From Salipiger thiooxidans (lineage in GTDB: Bacteria; Pseudomonadota; Alphaproteobacteria; Rhodobacterales; Rhodobacteraceae), in NCBI RefSeq assembly GCF_900102075.1, contig NZ_FNAV01000008.1:225348-289347 (forward strand): DNA of 64,000 nucleotides, in the 5' to 3' direction. The notes beneath the pieces are model-generated. The model had not been told where the DNA came from. It did not search any database and worked only from the letters and a program-made list of their open reading frames with translations. Numbering within the stretch: the first letter of the stretch is position 1; every line of letters begins with the position of its first letter. Shown one piece after another: positions 56,331-64,000 of this stretch. The translations under genes were made by a program, and so were the position numbers.

Positions 56331-57479
56331 ATGATGTCCAAGACCACCACCGCGCTTGCCACCTTCGCCGCTCTCGGCGTCCTCGCCGGCGCCGCGCATG
56401 CCGAGATCCGTCTCGGCGTCAGCGTCTCGGCCACCGGCCCGGCGGCCTTCCTCGGCGATCCCGAGGCCAAGACCATCGAGATGCTGGTCGAACAGCTGAA
56501 CGAGGAAGGGGGGATCAACGGGGAGGAGATCGCCCTCACGCTCTACGACGACGGCGGCGACCCCAACAAGGCGCGCACCTTCGCCACCCGCCTCGTCGAG
56601 GATGACGAGGTCGTCGCGATCATCGGCGGCTCGACCACCGGCACCACCATGTCGATCCTGTCCGTGGCCGAGGACGAGGGCATTCCCTTCATCTCGCTGG
56701 CCGGCGCGATCTCGATCATCGACCCGGTGCGCGAATTCGTCTTCAAGACCCCGCACACCGACCGCATGGCCTGCGAGAAGATCTTCACCGACATGCAGGC
56801 GCAGGGCATCACCAAAATCGGCATGATCTCGGGCACCGACGGCTTCGGCGCGTCGATGCAGGCGCAGTGCAAGGAGGTCGCGGGCGAGCACGGCATCGAG
56901 ATCCTCGCCGACGAAACCTACGGTCCGCAGGACGCCGACATGACGCCGCAGCTGACCCGCATCCGCAACACCGACGGCGTGCAGGCGGTGCTGAACCCGG
57001 GCTTCGGCCAGGGCCCGGCAATCGTCACCCGCAACGTCGCGCAGCTGGGTTTCGAGATCCCGCTCTACCAGAGCCACGGGGTCGCCTCGGACGCGTTCAT
57101 CGAGCTCGCCGGCGCCGATGCCGCCGAGGGGCTGCGCCTGCCGGGCACCGCGCTGCTGATCGCCGACAAGCTGGCCGAGGATGACGCGCAATACGACGTG
57201 GTGACCACCTACACCGAGGCCTACAAGGCCAGGTACGACCAGGACGTCTCGACCTTCGGCGGATATGCCCATGACGCCTTCGCGCTGATCGTCGACGCCA
57301 TCACCCGCGCCGGTGACAGCGAGGATCCGCAGGCGATCCGCGACGCGCTGGAGGCGACCGACGGCCTCGTCGGCACCACCGGCACCTACAGCTTCTCGCC
57401 CGAGGATCACCTCGGCCTCGATCTCAGCGCCTTCCGGATGCTGGAGATCAAGGACGGCGACTGGCTGGCCGTCGACTGA
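56331..57479 (+). CDS. Branched-chain-amino-acid-type ABC transporter binding protein
   Basis: The 382-residue periplasmic protein has a signal peptide (START MMSKTTTALATFAALGVLAG, cut after AHA) and the LivJ/LivK fold (IRLGVSVSATGPAAFLGDPE, VVAIIGGSTTGTTMSILSVA, FKTPHTDRMACEKIF). Liv-type transporters in aromatic-catabolic loci commonly import aromatic acids. Followed by both permeases and both ATPases, and sitting behind paaN, it most likely imports phenylacetate or a related acid. Confidence 0.92.
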   Translation: MMSKTTTALATFAALGVLAGAAHAEIRLGVSVSATGPAAFLGDPEAKTIEMLVEQLNEEGGINGEEIALTLYDDGGDPNKARTFATRLVEDDEVVAIIGGSTTGTTMSILSVAEDEGIPFISLAGAISIIDPVREFVFKTPHTDRMACEKIFTDMQAQGITKIGMISGTDGFGASMQAQCKEVAGEHGIEILADETYGPQDADMTPQLTRIRNTDGVQAVLNPGFGQGPAIVTRNVAQLGFEIPLYQSHGVASDAFIELAGADAAEGLRLPGTALLIADKLAEDDAQYDVVTTYTEAYKARYDQDVSTFGGYAHDAFALIVDAITRAGDSEDPQAIRDALEATDGLVGTTGTYSFSPEDHLGLDLSAFRMLEIKDGDWLAVD

Positions 57480-57547
57480 CCCGCTTCGGTTCCGGGATCA
57501 CGCGCCCGGAGCCGCACCCCAATTTCCGCATCGCCTTGGGAGCCCCG

Positions 57548-58420
57548 ATGGACGCCCTGCTGCAATTCCTGTTCTCCGGTCTGACCGTCGGCGCCGTCTA
57601 CGCGCTCGTGGCGCTGGGATTCACCATCATCTACAACGCCTCCGACGTGGTGAACTTCGCCCAGGGCGAATTCGTCATGCTGGGCGGGATGATCACCGTC
57701 TTTGCCTTCGAGGCCGGACTGCCGCTGCCGCTGGCGGCGCTGCTCGCGATCCTCGTGACCTCGGCAATCGGCGTGGCGCTCAACAAGCTGGCCATCGAGC
57801 CGGCGCGCGGCGCGCCCGTGGTCTCGCTCATCATCATCACCATCGGCGCATCCATCGTGATCCGCGGCGCGACGCAGCTGGTCTTCGACAAGCAGCTGCA
57901 CCGCTTCCCGTCCTTCTCGGGCGACGATCCTATCCACGTTCTGGGCGCAACGATCCTGCCGCAGAGCCTCTGGGTGATCGGCGGCGCGCTGGCGGTATTC
58001 GTGGGCCTCTGGATCTTCTTCACCCGCACGCTGACCGGCAAGGCGGTGCTCGCCACCGCCAACAACCGCGTCGCGGCGCAGCTCGTCGGGATCAACACCG
58101 GCTGGGTGATGACGCTCTCTTTCGGGCTTTCGGCGGCCATCGGTGCCTTCGCCGGCGTGCTGGTCACGCCAATCACGCTGGTGGGTTACGACGTGGGCGT
58201 CGCGCTGGCGCTCAAGGGCTTCGCCGCCGCCATGCTGGGCGGCATGGGCAACCCCAAGGGCGCGCTGTTGGGCGGGCTCCTGCTCGGCTGCTTCGAGGCG
58301 CTGACCGCGGGCTATCTCAGCTCGCAGTACAAGGAGGCGGTGGCGTTCATCGTCATCCTCGGTGTGCTCTTCGTGATGCCGCAGGGCCTCTTCGGCAGCA
58401 AATCGACGGAGCGCGTGTGA
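57548..58420 (+). CDS. ABC transporter permease 1 (LivH type)
   Basis: The 290-residue membrane protein from ATG 57548 begins LLQFLFSGLTVGAVYALVAL and has NFAQGEFVMLGGMITVFAFE, and the coupling segment ATANNRVAAQLVGINTGWVM with GFAAAMLGGMGNPKGALLGG. This is the LivH layout. It ends TGATG, one base overlapping the next permease gene. Confidence 0.93.
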   Translation: MDALLQFLFSGLTVGAVYALVALGFTIIYNASDVVNFAQGEFVMLGGMITVFAFEAGLPLPLAALLAILVTSAIGVALNKLAIEPARGAPVVSLIIITIGASIVIRGATQLVFDKQLHRFPSFSGDDPIHVLGATILPQSLWVIGGALAVFVGLWIFFTRTLTGKAVLATANNRVAAQLVGINTGWVMTLSFGLSAAIGAFAGVLVTPITLVGYDVGVALALKGFAAAMLGGMGNPKGALLGGLLLGCFEALTAGYLSSQYKEAVAFIVILGVLFVMPQGLFGSKSTERV

Positions 58421-59376
58421 TGGCCGGCCGCAACAAATGGATTTCGCTCGGCGTGCTGGCGCTGCTCATCGCGCTGCTGCCGCTGTTCTTCCCCTCGGGC
58501 TACTACTACCGCGTCGGTGCGCTGATCTTTGTCAACGCGCTGTCGGTGGTCGGGCTCGTGATCCTGATCGGCTACGCCGGGCAGATCAGCCTCGGCCACG
58601 CGGGCTTCGCCGGGATCGGCGCCTATGCCTGCGCGCTGGCGCCCGAGCATCTCGGGCTGCATCCGGCGCTGGCGGTGCTGCTTGGCGCGGTGGTCTCGGG
58701 CGTGATGGCGGCGCTGATCGGCAAGCCGATCCTGCGGCTCAAGGGCTACTATCTCGCCGTGGCGACGCTGGGGTTCGGCATTCTCGTGTCGATGGTGCTG
58801 ACCAACGAACGGGCGCTGACCGGCGGCCCGGACGGGATGAACGTCGCCGACCTCGGGCTGCGCGACCTGCTGCGCGACATGGGCTGGCGGCTCTCGGGCG
58901 GCGAGTTCTGGTACATGATCTGCGGCGTCGTGCTGCTGATCGGGGCCTGGCTCGCGCTGAACCTCTTCGACAGCCCCTCGGGCCGCGCCATGCGGGCGCT
59001 GCACGGATCCGAGGTCGCGGCCGCGACCGTCGGCGTCGACGTGCCGCGCCAGAAGCTGCGCGCCTTCGTGATCTCGGCGGTCTACGCCTCGGTCGCGGGC
59101 TCGCTGCTGGCGCTGCAGAACGGCTACATCACGCCGGACGTGGCGGGCTTCATGCACTCGGTCGAGATGGTCACCATGGCGGTGCTGGGCGGCGTCGGCT
59201 CGGTGCTCGGCGCCACCTTCGGCGCGGCGATCCTGACGCTGCTGCCGCAGGTGCTGACGGTCTTTGCCGAGTACGAGCAGCTGGTGCTGGGCCTTGTCAT
59301 GGTGCTGGTGATGATCTTCCTGCCGCAGGGGCTTCTGCCCTCGATCGCGCGGCGCCTGAGGGGGAGGGGGGAATGA
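58420..59376 (+). CDS. ABC transporter permease 2 (LivM type)
   Basis: The 318-residue membrane protein has about nine hydrophobic segments, with GYAGQISLGHAGFAGIGAYA and SPSGRAMRALHGSEVAAATV as the LivM coupling loop. It pairs with LivH as the translocation pore. Start ATG 58420 overlaps the livH-like stop; the end overlaps the ATPase gene by 4 bases. Confidence 0.93.
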   Translation: MAGRNKWISLGVLALLIALLPLFFPSGYYYRVGALIFVNALSVVGLVILIGYAGQISLGHAGFAGIGAYACALAPEHLGLHPALAVLLGAVVSGVMAALIGKPILRLKGYYLAVATLGFGILVSMVLTNERALTGGPDGMNVADLGLRDLLRDMGWRLSGGEFWYMICGVVLLIGAWLALNLFDSPSGRAMRALHGSEVAAATVGVDVPRQKLRAFVISAVYASVAGSLLALQNGYITPDVAGFMHSVEMVTMAVLGGVGSVLGATFGAAILTLLPQVLTVFAEYEQLVLGLVMVLVMIFLPQGLLPSIARRLRGRGE

Positions 59377-60158
59377 GCCTTCTGGACGTACAGAGCCTCG
59401 GCATCAGCTTCGGCGGGCTGAAGGCGGTCGACGACGTGAGCTTCAGGGTCGCCCCCGGCGAGATCGTCTCGGTCATCGGGCCGAACGGCGCCGGCAAGAC
59501 CACGCTCTTCAACATGATCTCGGGCGTCTACCAGCCCGGTCGCGGCTCGGTCACGCTGAACGGCACCGAGGTGACCGGCATCGCCCCCAACCGGCTGGCC
59601 GAGATGGGCCTGTCGCGCACCTTCCAGAACCTGCAGATCTTCCAGGAGATGACGGTGCTCGACAACGTGCTGGCGGGGTACCACCTCAGCGAGCGCGGCT
59701 CGGTCTGGGCCGACCTGCTGTCGCTGCCCGGCATGAAGCGCCGTGCGGCCCAGGCGCGGGCAGGGGCGCGCAAGCTGCTGGAACGGGTGCGGCTCGACAA
59801 GGCCGCGGAGCAGATTGCCGGGAACCTCAGCTACGGCGCGCTGAAACGGCTGGAGATCGCCCGCGCGCTGGCGCTGAACCCGAAGATCCTGCTGCTCGAC
59901 GAACCGGCGGCGGGCTGCAACGCCGTCGAGACGGAGGAAATCGACCACCTCATCGCCGAGCTCGCGGCCTCGGGCATCGCCATCCTTCTGGTCGAGCATG
60001 ACATGAAGCTGGTGATGCGGATCTCGAACCACATCGTGGTGCTGGACCACGGCGAGAAGATCGCCGAGGGCGACCCGGCCACCGTGTCGCGCGACCCGGC
60101 GGTGATCGCCGCCTATCTCGGCACCGAAGAGGAGGAGCCTGCCCATGCTGACGGTTGA
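59373..60158 (+). CDS. ABC transporter ATPase 1 (LivG type)
   Basis: The 261-residue ATPase has Walker A GPNGAGKTT, the LivG-type RTFQNLQIFQEMTVLDNVLA, a signature written NLSYGALKRLEIARALALNP as usual in LivG, and Walker B ILLLDEPAAGCN. The switch His is in LLVEHDMKLVM. It starts at ATG 59373 and overlaps the second ATPase gene by 14 bases. Confidence 0.93.
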   Translation: MSLLDVQSLGISFGGLKAVDDVSFRVAPGEIVSVIGPNGAGKTTLFNMISGVYQPGRGSVTLNGTEVTGIAPNRLAEMGLSRTFQNLQIFQEMTVLDNVLAGYHLSERGSVWADLLSLPGMKRRAAQARAGARKLLERVRLDKAAEQIAGNLSYGALKRLEIARALALNPKILLLDEPAAGCNAVETEEIDHLIAELAASGIAILLVEHDMKLVMRISNHIVVLDHGEKIAEGDPATVSRDPAVIAAYLGTEEEEPAHADG

Positions 60159-60846
60159 GGGGCTGCGCTCGCGCTATGGGCGCATCGAGGTGCTGCACGG
60201 GCTCGACCTCGAGGTCAGCTCGGGCGAGATCGTGACCGTGGTGGGCGCCAACGGCGCCGGCAAGACCACGCTGCTGAAGTGCCTCTCGGGCACCCAGCCG
60301 GTGAGCGACGGCACCATCGTCTTCCGCGGCGAGAGCTTCGCCTCGGTGCCCGCCCACAAGCGGCTGAAGCGGGGGCTCGCGCAGTCGCCCGAGGGGCGGC
60401 AGATCTTCACCAACCTCACGGTCGAGGAGAACCTGCGCCTTGGCGCTTTCCTTTTCACCGACGAGCGGGTGGACCGCGACATGGCCGACGCCTTCGCCAT
60501 GTTCCCGATCCTCAAGGAAAAGCGCAACCTCGCGGCGGGCGGGCTCTCGGGCGGGCAGCAGCAGATGCTGGCCATCGCCCGCGCGCTGATGGGCCGGCCG
60601 CATTGCCTGTTGCTCGACGAGCCGTCGATGGGTCTGGCGCCGCTTCTCGTGGCGCAGATCTTCGACGTGGTGAAATCTCTCAAGGAGCGCGACGTGACGG
60701 TGCTGCTCGTCGAGCAGAACGCCTATGGTGCGCTCAAGATCGCCGACCGCGGCTACGTGATGGAAACCGGGCGGATCACCATGACCGGTGCCGCGCCCGA
60801 CCTCATCGCCGATCCGCGCATCCGTGAAGCCTATCTGGGACTCTGA
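60145..60846 (+). CDS. ABC transporter ATPase 2 (LivF type)
   Basis: The 233-residue ATPase has Walker A GANGAGKTT, SPEGRQIFTNLTVEENLRLG, signature LSGGQQQM, Walker B LLLDEPSMGLAP and the switch residue in LLVEQNAYGALK, the LivF hallmark. It ends 3 bases before the fused beta-oxidation gene. Confidence 0.93.
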   Translation: MLTVEGLRSRYGRIEVLHGLDLEVSSGEIVTVVGANGAGKTTLLKCLSGTQPVSDGTIVFRGESFASVPAHKRLKRGLAQSPEGRQIFTNLTVEENLRLGAFLFTDERVDRDMADAFAMFPILKEKRNLAAGGLSGGQQQMLAIARALMGRPHCLLLDEPSMGLAPLLVAQIFDVVKSLKERDVTVLLVEQNAYGALKIADRGYVMETGRITMTGAAPDLIADPRIREAYLGL

Positions 60847-60849
60847 ACC

Positions 60850-62793
60850 ATGACACTCCTGACAGTCCGCCGCGACGGCGAGATCGCCGTCGTCACCCTC
60901 GACAACCCGCCGGTGAACGCGATCTCGGAGGCCGTCCGAAAGGAGCTCTTCGAGATGGTGGGCCAGCTCGACGCCGACCCCGGGGTGCGGGCCGCGGTGC
61001 TGATCTGCGCCGGGCGGACCTTTCTTGCGGGGGCGGATGTGCGAGAGTTCGGCAAGCCGCCGGTCGAGCCGCACCTGCCCGAAGTGGTGGACCGGATCGA
61101 GGGGGCCGAGAAGCCCTGGGTCGCGGCGATCCACGGCGCGGCGCTTGGCGGCGGCTTCGAGATCGCCATGGGCTGCCGCTTCCGCATCGCCGTCGAGAGC
61201 GCCCGGGTGGGCCTGCCCGAAGTCACGCTGGGCGTCATTCCCGGCGCCTCGGGCACGGTGCGCACGCCGCGCCTCGCGGGGATTGAAACGACGGTTGATC
61301 TGGTGACCAGCGGGCGCCCGATGCCTGCCGGCAAGGCGCTGAAGGCCGGGCTCATCGACGCGGTGGTGAGCGATCTCGAACGCGACGCGGTGGCCTTCGC
61401 CCGCGCCGCGCTCGATGCCGAACTGCCGCTGCCGGTGTCGCAGCGCCCACTCGCGCCGATGCCCGAGGCGTTCTGGCAGGACGCCCGCAAGCGCGCCGCC
61501 AAGCCCGGGCATCAGGCGCCGCTGCGCGCGCTCGACAGCCTGCGCTTCGCCACCGAACACGACTTTGCCGAGGCCATGGAGCATGAGCGCGAGACTTTCC
61601 TCGACCTGCGCGGATCGGACGAGGCAGCGGCGCTGCGGCACATCTTCTTCGCCGAGCGCGCGGCGCCGAAACCCTCCGCGCTGAAGGGCATCGAGCCGCG
61701 CCCCGTCAGGACCGTCGGCGTGATCGGCGGCGGCACCATGGGCGCGGGCATCGCCGGGGCCTGCCGCGAGGCCGGGATGGAGATCCTCCTCATCGAACGC
61801 GACGACGAGGCGGTTACGCGCGGACTGGCCAATGTCGGCAAGATCTTCGACAGCGCCGTCAAGCGCGGCAAGCTCAGCGCAGAGGACCGGGCCGGGCGCA
61901 TGGCGGGCGTCCGCGGCAGCACCGATTATGCCGATCTGGCAGACGCCGACCTCGTCATCGAGGCCGTCTTCGAGGAGATCGGCGTCAAGCGCGCCGTCTT
62001 CGCCGAGCTGGGTCGGGTGTGCCGCGCGGACGCGGTGCTGGCGACCAACACCTCTTACCTCGATCCGCGCGCCATCGCCGAGGGTCTGCCGGATCCGTCG
62101 CGCTTCATCGGGCTGCATTTCTTCAGCCCCGCCCACATCATGAAGCTGCTCGAGATCGTGCCGACGCCCGACACCGCGCCCGACGTGCTCGCCACCGGGT
62201 TCGCGCTCGGTCGGGCGCTGAACAAGATGCCGGTGCAGGCGGGCATCTGCGAGGGCTTCATCGGCAACCGCATCCTCAAGCGCTACCGCGCCGAGGCCGA
62301 GGCGCTGGTGAAGCAGGGCGTTGCGATCGCCGAGATCGACGCCGCGATGCGCGGCTACGGCTTCCGCATGGGTCCGTTCGAGGCGCAGGATCTGGGCGGT
62401 CTCGACATCGCCTTCCTCCAGCGCGAGGGCGCGCGGGCCGAAGGGCAGGACGTGCCGGAAACGCTGGGCGACATCCTCGTGCGCGCCGGTCGCAAGGGCC
62501 AGAAGACCGGCGGCGGCTGGTACGACTACGCCGAGGGCGACCGCACGCCGAAACCGTCTGCCTCGGTGGCGACACTTCTTGCGGACCGCGTCTCCGGCAG
62601 CGCGGCGCTGTCGGGCCCGGAGATCGCCGACCGCCTGGTCGGCGCGATGGCCGCGGAGGGCGAGGCGATCCTGCGCGAAGGCATCGCGCAGTCCCCGCAG
62701 GACATCGACCTGGTCGAGATCCACGGCTACGGCTTCCCCCGCTGGAAAGGCGGCCCGATGTTCGCGGCGGGCATGACGGCTTCAGCTCGCTGA
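60850..62793 (+). CDS. Fused enoyl-CoA hydratase / 3-hydroxyacyl-CoA dehydrogenase, 3' end cut off
   Basis: The 647-residue product has an N-terminal crotonase domain (GAALGGGFEIAMGCRFRIAV, GLPEVTLGVIPGASGTVRTP) and a dehydrogenase domain (TVGVIGGGTMGAGIAGACRE, RFIGLHFFSPAHIMKLLEIV), then a C-terminal domain up to FPRWKGGPMFAAG. Relatives run about 50-60 residues longer after this point. Here MTASAR and a stop come from insertion-element sequence, so the end is truncated. It fuses the PaaF and PaaH steps (hydration and dehydrogenation of dehydroadipyl-type CoA). Because the catalytic parts are intact the enzyme may still work. Confidence 0.88.
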   Translation: MTLLTVRRDGEIAVVTLDNPPVNAISEAVRKELFEMVGQLDADPGVRAAVLICAGRTFLAGADVREFGKPPVEPHLPEVVDRIEGAEKPWVAAIHGAALGGGFEIAMGCRFRIAVESARVGLPEVTLGVIPGASGTVRTPRLAGIETTVDLVTSGRPMPAGKALKAGLIDAVVSDLERDAVAFARAALDAELPLPVSQRPLAPMPEAFWQDARKRAAKPGHQAPLRALDSLRFATEHDFAEAMEHERETFLDLRGSDEAAALRHIFFAERAAPKPSALKGIEPRPVRTVGVIGGGTMGAGIAGACREAGMEILLIERDDEAVTRGLANVGKIFDSAVKRGKLSAEDRAGRMAGVRGSTDYADLADADLVIEAVFEEIGVKRAVFAELGRVCRADAVLATNTSYLDPRAIAEGLPDPSRFIGLHFFSPAHIMKLLEIVPTPDTAPDVLATGFALGRALNKMPVQAGICEGFIGNRILKRYRAEAEALVKQGVAIAEIDAAMRGYGFRMGPFEAQDLGGLDIAFLQREGARAEGQDVPETLGDILVRAGRKGQKTGGGWYDYAEGDRTPKPSASVATLLADRVSGSAALSGPEIADRLVGAMAAEGEAILREGIAQSPQDIDLVEIHGYGFPRWKGGPMFAAGMTASAR

Positions 62794-63650
62794 GGCTGAC
62801 ATCGGAGAGAGCCCCCTCGGCATCCGAGCCGGGGGGCAAGAACGGGTGCATGTCTGATGTGCGCCCTGTGTGCGCCACTTGAAGCGCGACTCCCATGACC
62901 TGCGCGGGGAGGGGCGTCGCTCGATTTCCTCCACTATCTTTTCGCGGAAGACCTCGGCCGGGGTCCTCCATCGAAGGCCTTTTCGAGGCGTGTCGTTGAG
63001 CTGGTCGCAGAGTTGTTTCAACTCGAGCTCTGTCATGGCCGCGACGTCTCGCTGCCTCCGAAGCCAGCGGCGGAGCCGACGGTTGGTGTTCTCGACTGTG
63101 CCTTTCTACCAGGATGAGGAGGGGTCGCAGAACCACGTTTGGGTTCCGGGCTGGGCCTGCGGGTGCGGCCATGACACGAACTCCGTCCCGCGGTCGAAGG
63201 TGATGGATCTGCGGCCCGCCACGGGCAGATCCCGCACCGCCTTCACGATCTTGCCCCTCTCGGCAGATTGCTTCGCAATCGCCTTCCGGGCAGGGCATGC
63301 CGGTTTCGTGCGCCTGTTGAGGCGGTCGACCACCGCCGCGCAGCTCGGACAGCCGGATCAACTTTCGCCGTCGGGCGCGCCGACTGGTGGCTTTCTGATG
63401 CGCGACCATCCCATAGTAGCCACCGAGACAGGCGACCTCTTCAGTGTCTGCGCCAAAAGCATTGCGCTTGATCTCGCGGTGGACGGTCGAACGATGCCGA
63501 CCGATCTCTGCGGCAATCCTGCTGACCGGCAGCTTTGCGTTTGGCAGGTCTTCGATCCTGCGCCGCTCACGCAGATCCAGCTCTTTGTGCGCCATCGTCC
63601 GTTCTCCTTGCTTTCCAGCAAGATAGGGGATTTGTCGCAACCCAGTTTAG
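62776..63650 (-). mobile_element. Decayed IS30-family insertion sequence
   Basis: The element sits directly behind the truncated hydratase-dehydrogenase gene, with the left boundary near 62775 and the right one near 63650. Its transposase is broken (see next entry). No matching terminal inverted repeats or target duplication could be identified at either edge, so both limits are approximate. Confidence 0.65.
62782..63595 (-). pseudogene. IS30 transposase with internal deletion, frameshift and nonsense codon
   Basis: From ATG 63595 the N-terminal helix-turn-helix is intact (MAHKELDLRERRRIEDLPNA, VSRIAAEIGRHRSTVHREIK). After RKLIRLSELR (about 63333) the next homologous piece appears in another frame (VDRLNRRTKPACPARKA, then RRSITFDRGTEFVSWPH), so the middle with the first catalytic Asp is deleted. 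Then TGG-TAG replaces the expected Trp-Gln codons (WQKGTVENTN), after which KGTVENTNRRLRRWL and LRWRTPAEVFREKIV follow. It cannot give an active DDE transposase. Confidence 0.8.
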
Positions 63651-63792
63651 AATGTGCCCCCTCGGCAGACAGTGTTGCAACCAAGTTGAAATGTCTTCGG
63701 CTGCGCAAACCAGAAATGTCTCACCGAGGGTGGAGAAGCATGGCCGGGCAGGGCGAAGACCCCACATATCGCAGCCCTGATCGGCCATGCGT

Positions 63793-64000
63793 TCAGAGCC
63801 GGAGCTTGCGGCGCTCCTTTGCGCTGTAGAAGGCACGGAAACCTTGCTCATCGAGGAGCTTCTCGAAGGCCCGCCAGGCAAGGCCGTCGGCAAAATATGG
63901 AGGGTTGTCCAAGATCGTCAGCGTCCCGAAGGCGTTCTCCACTGACAGGATCCACGAAGGATCGTCTGAGGTTCGGTAAATCTCCACGGTGAAGCGGTGG
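63793..64000 (-). CDS. Hypothetical protein, C-terminal part (start lies beyond the window)
   Basis: The minus-strand frame is open to the right edge and ends at 63793. The visible 69 residues include VEIYRTSDDPSWILSVENAF, LTILDNPPYFADGLAWRAFE and a Lys/Arg end. A GTG at 63987 is possible but the frame continues upstream (HRFT before it), so the gene probably starts outside. I do not recognise the family. The 140 bases between it and the insertion element hold no gene; two GAAATGTC words there (63684 and 63711 regions) recall insertion-element ends but are too short to call. Confidence 0.5.
   Translation of the reverse strand, partial: HRFTVEIYRTSDDPSWILSVENAFGTLTILDNPPYFADGLAWRAFEKLLDEQGFRAFYSAKERRKLRL

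Noticed and set aside
53733..57410. 1225-codon minus-strand ORF spanning paaG, paaN and the binding-protein gene
   Set aside because: Only its last 264 codons (paaG) match a protein family; the rest is antisense to clearly coding plus-strand genes in GC-rich DNA where such long shadows are common.
59950..62724. 924-codon minus-strand ORF over the ATPase and hydratase-dehydrogenase genes
   Set aside because: Shadow of genes with complete motifs on the plus strand.
63650..63790. IS21-type element end (repeated GAAATGTC words)
   Set aside because: Only two short words and no istA/istB homology; not enough to call an element.

Overview
The window is high-GC DNA (AT-richer only around 4.7-6.1 kb and 33.7-33.8 kb) from what looks like a marine-type alphaproteobacterium, most likely Rhodobacterales. 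This is inferred from the gene families and their order (IOR-paa locus, paaN, TRAP and Liv transporters, PaaX, FCD-type GntR); no rRNA, tRNA or CRISPR is visible and no taxonomic marker was tested.

Layout. 1-4.3 kb holds housekeeping and stress genes: a RES-domain tail, pirin, a small GNAT, and an MhqD/MhqO-like hydrolase-dioxygenase pair opposite a LysR regulator. 4.4-7.6 kb is a scar zone with a LysR relic, a broken citrate-type transporter and a truncated response regulator; it also carries a small acidic ORF convergent with a sulfotransferase, and a decapitated alpha/beta hydrolase. 7.6-25.2 kb is one long, tightly packed catabolic operon opposite an FCD-type GntR regulator. It encodes an SDR, an aldehyde dehydrogenase, an NMT1/THI5-type ABC importer with a second leaderless binding protein, a three-subunit FAD/2Fe-2S amine or imine dehydrogenase, a PPC-domain protein, an ECF-type importer (ecfT frameshifted), a nucleoside hydrolase, an aminotransferase, an alpha/beta hydrolase and an M20 amidohydrolase. 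I do not recognise this combination; uptake and dismantling of a pyrimidine- or nucleoside-like N-heterocycle is the best guess, and it is the main candidate for an undescribed system here.

25.3-27.2 kb is an ABC-F ATPase with a possible leader peptide. 27.4-33.6 kb (minus strand) is an IclR-led operon: IclR, TRAP QM, cupin, TRAP P, CaiB/BaiF CoA-transferase, a MaoC/CitE deletion chimera and a MaoC-fold protein without the usual catalytic residues. 34.0-36.0 kb is a second chimeric scar (TRAP small permease / acyl-CoA dehydrogenase / acyl-CoA synthetase fragments).

37.2-62.8 kb is an aromatic-catabolic island: Lrp and an indolepyruvate ferredoxin oxidoreductase feed the phenylacetyl-CoA route. 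The genes are paaX, paaJ-A-B-C-D-E, an extra ferritin-like gene, paaZ and paaY on the plus strand; paaG-I-K-R on the minus strand; then paaN, a branched-chain-type ABC transporter and a fused enoyl-CoA hydratase/3-hydroxyacyl-CoA dehydrogenase. Two near-identical inverted repeats (42694-42714 and 54577-54596) sit at the two control regions that together serve all three paa transcripts, and fit the TetR-type PaaR encoded at 51.3-51.9 kb. The fused beta-oxidation gene loses its 3' end at a decayed IS30-family element.

A recurring theme is deletion scars: at least six places where unrelated gene fragments are joined or cut within intact-looking operons.
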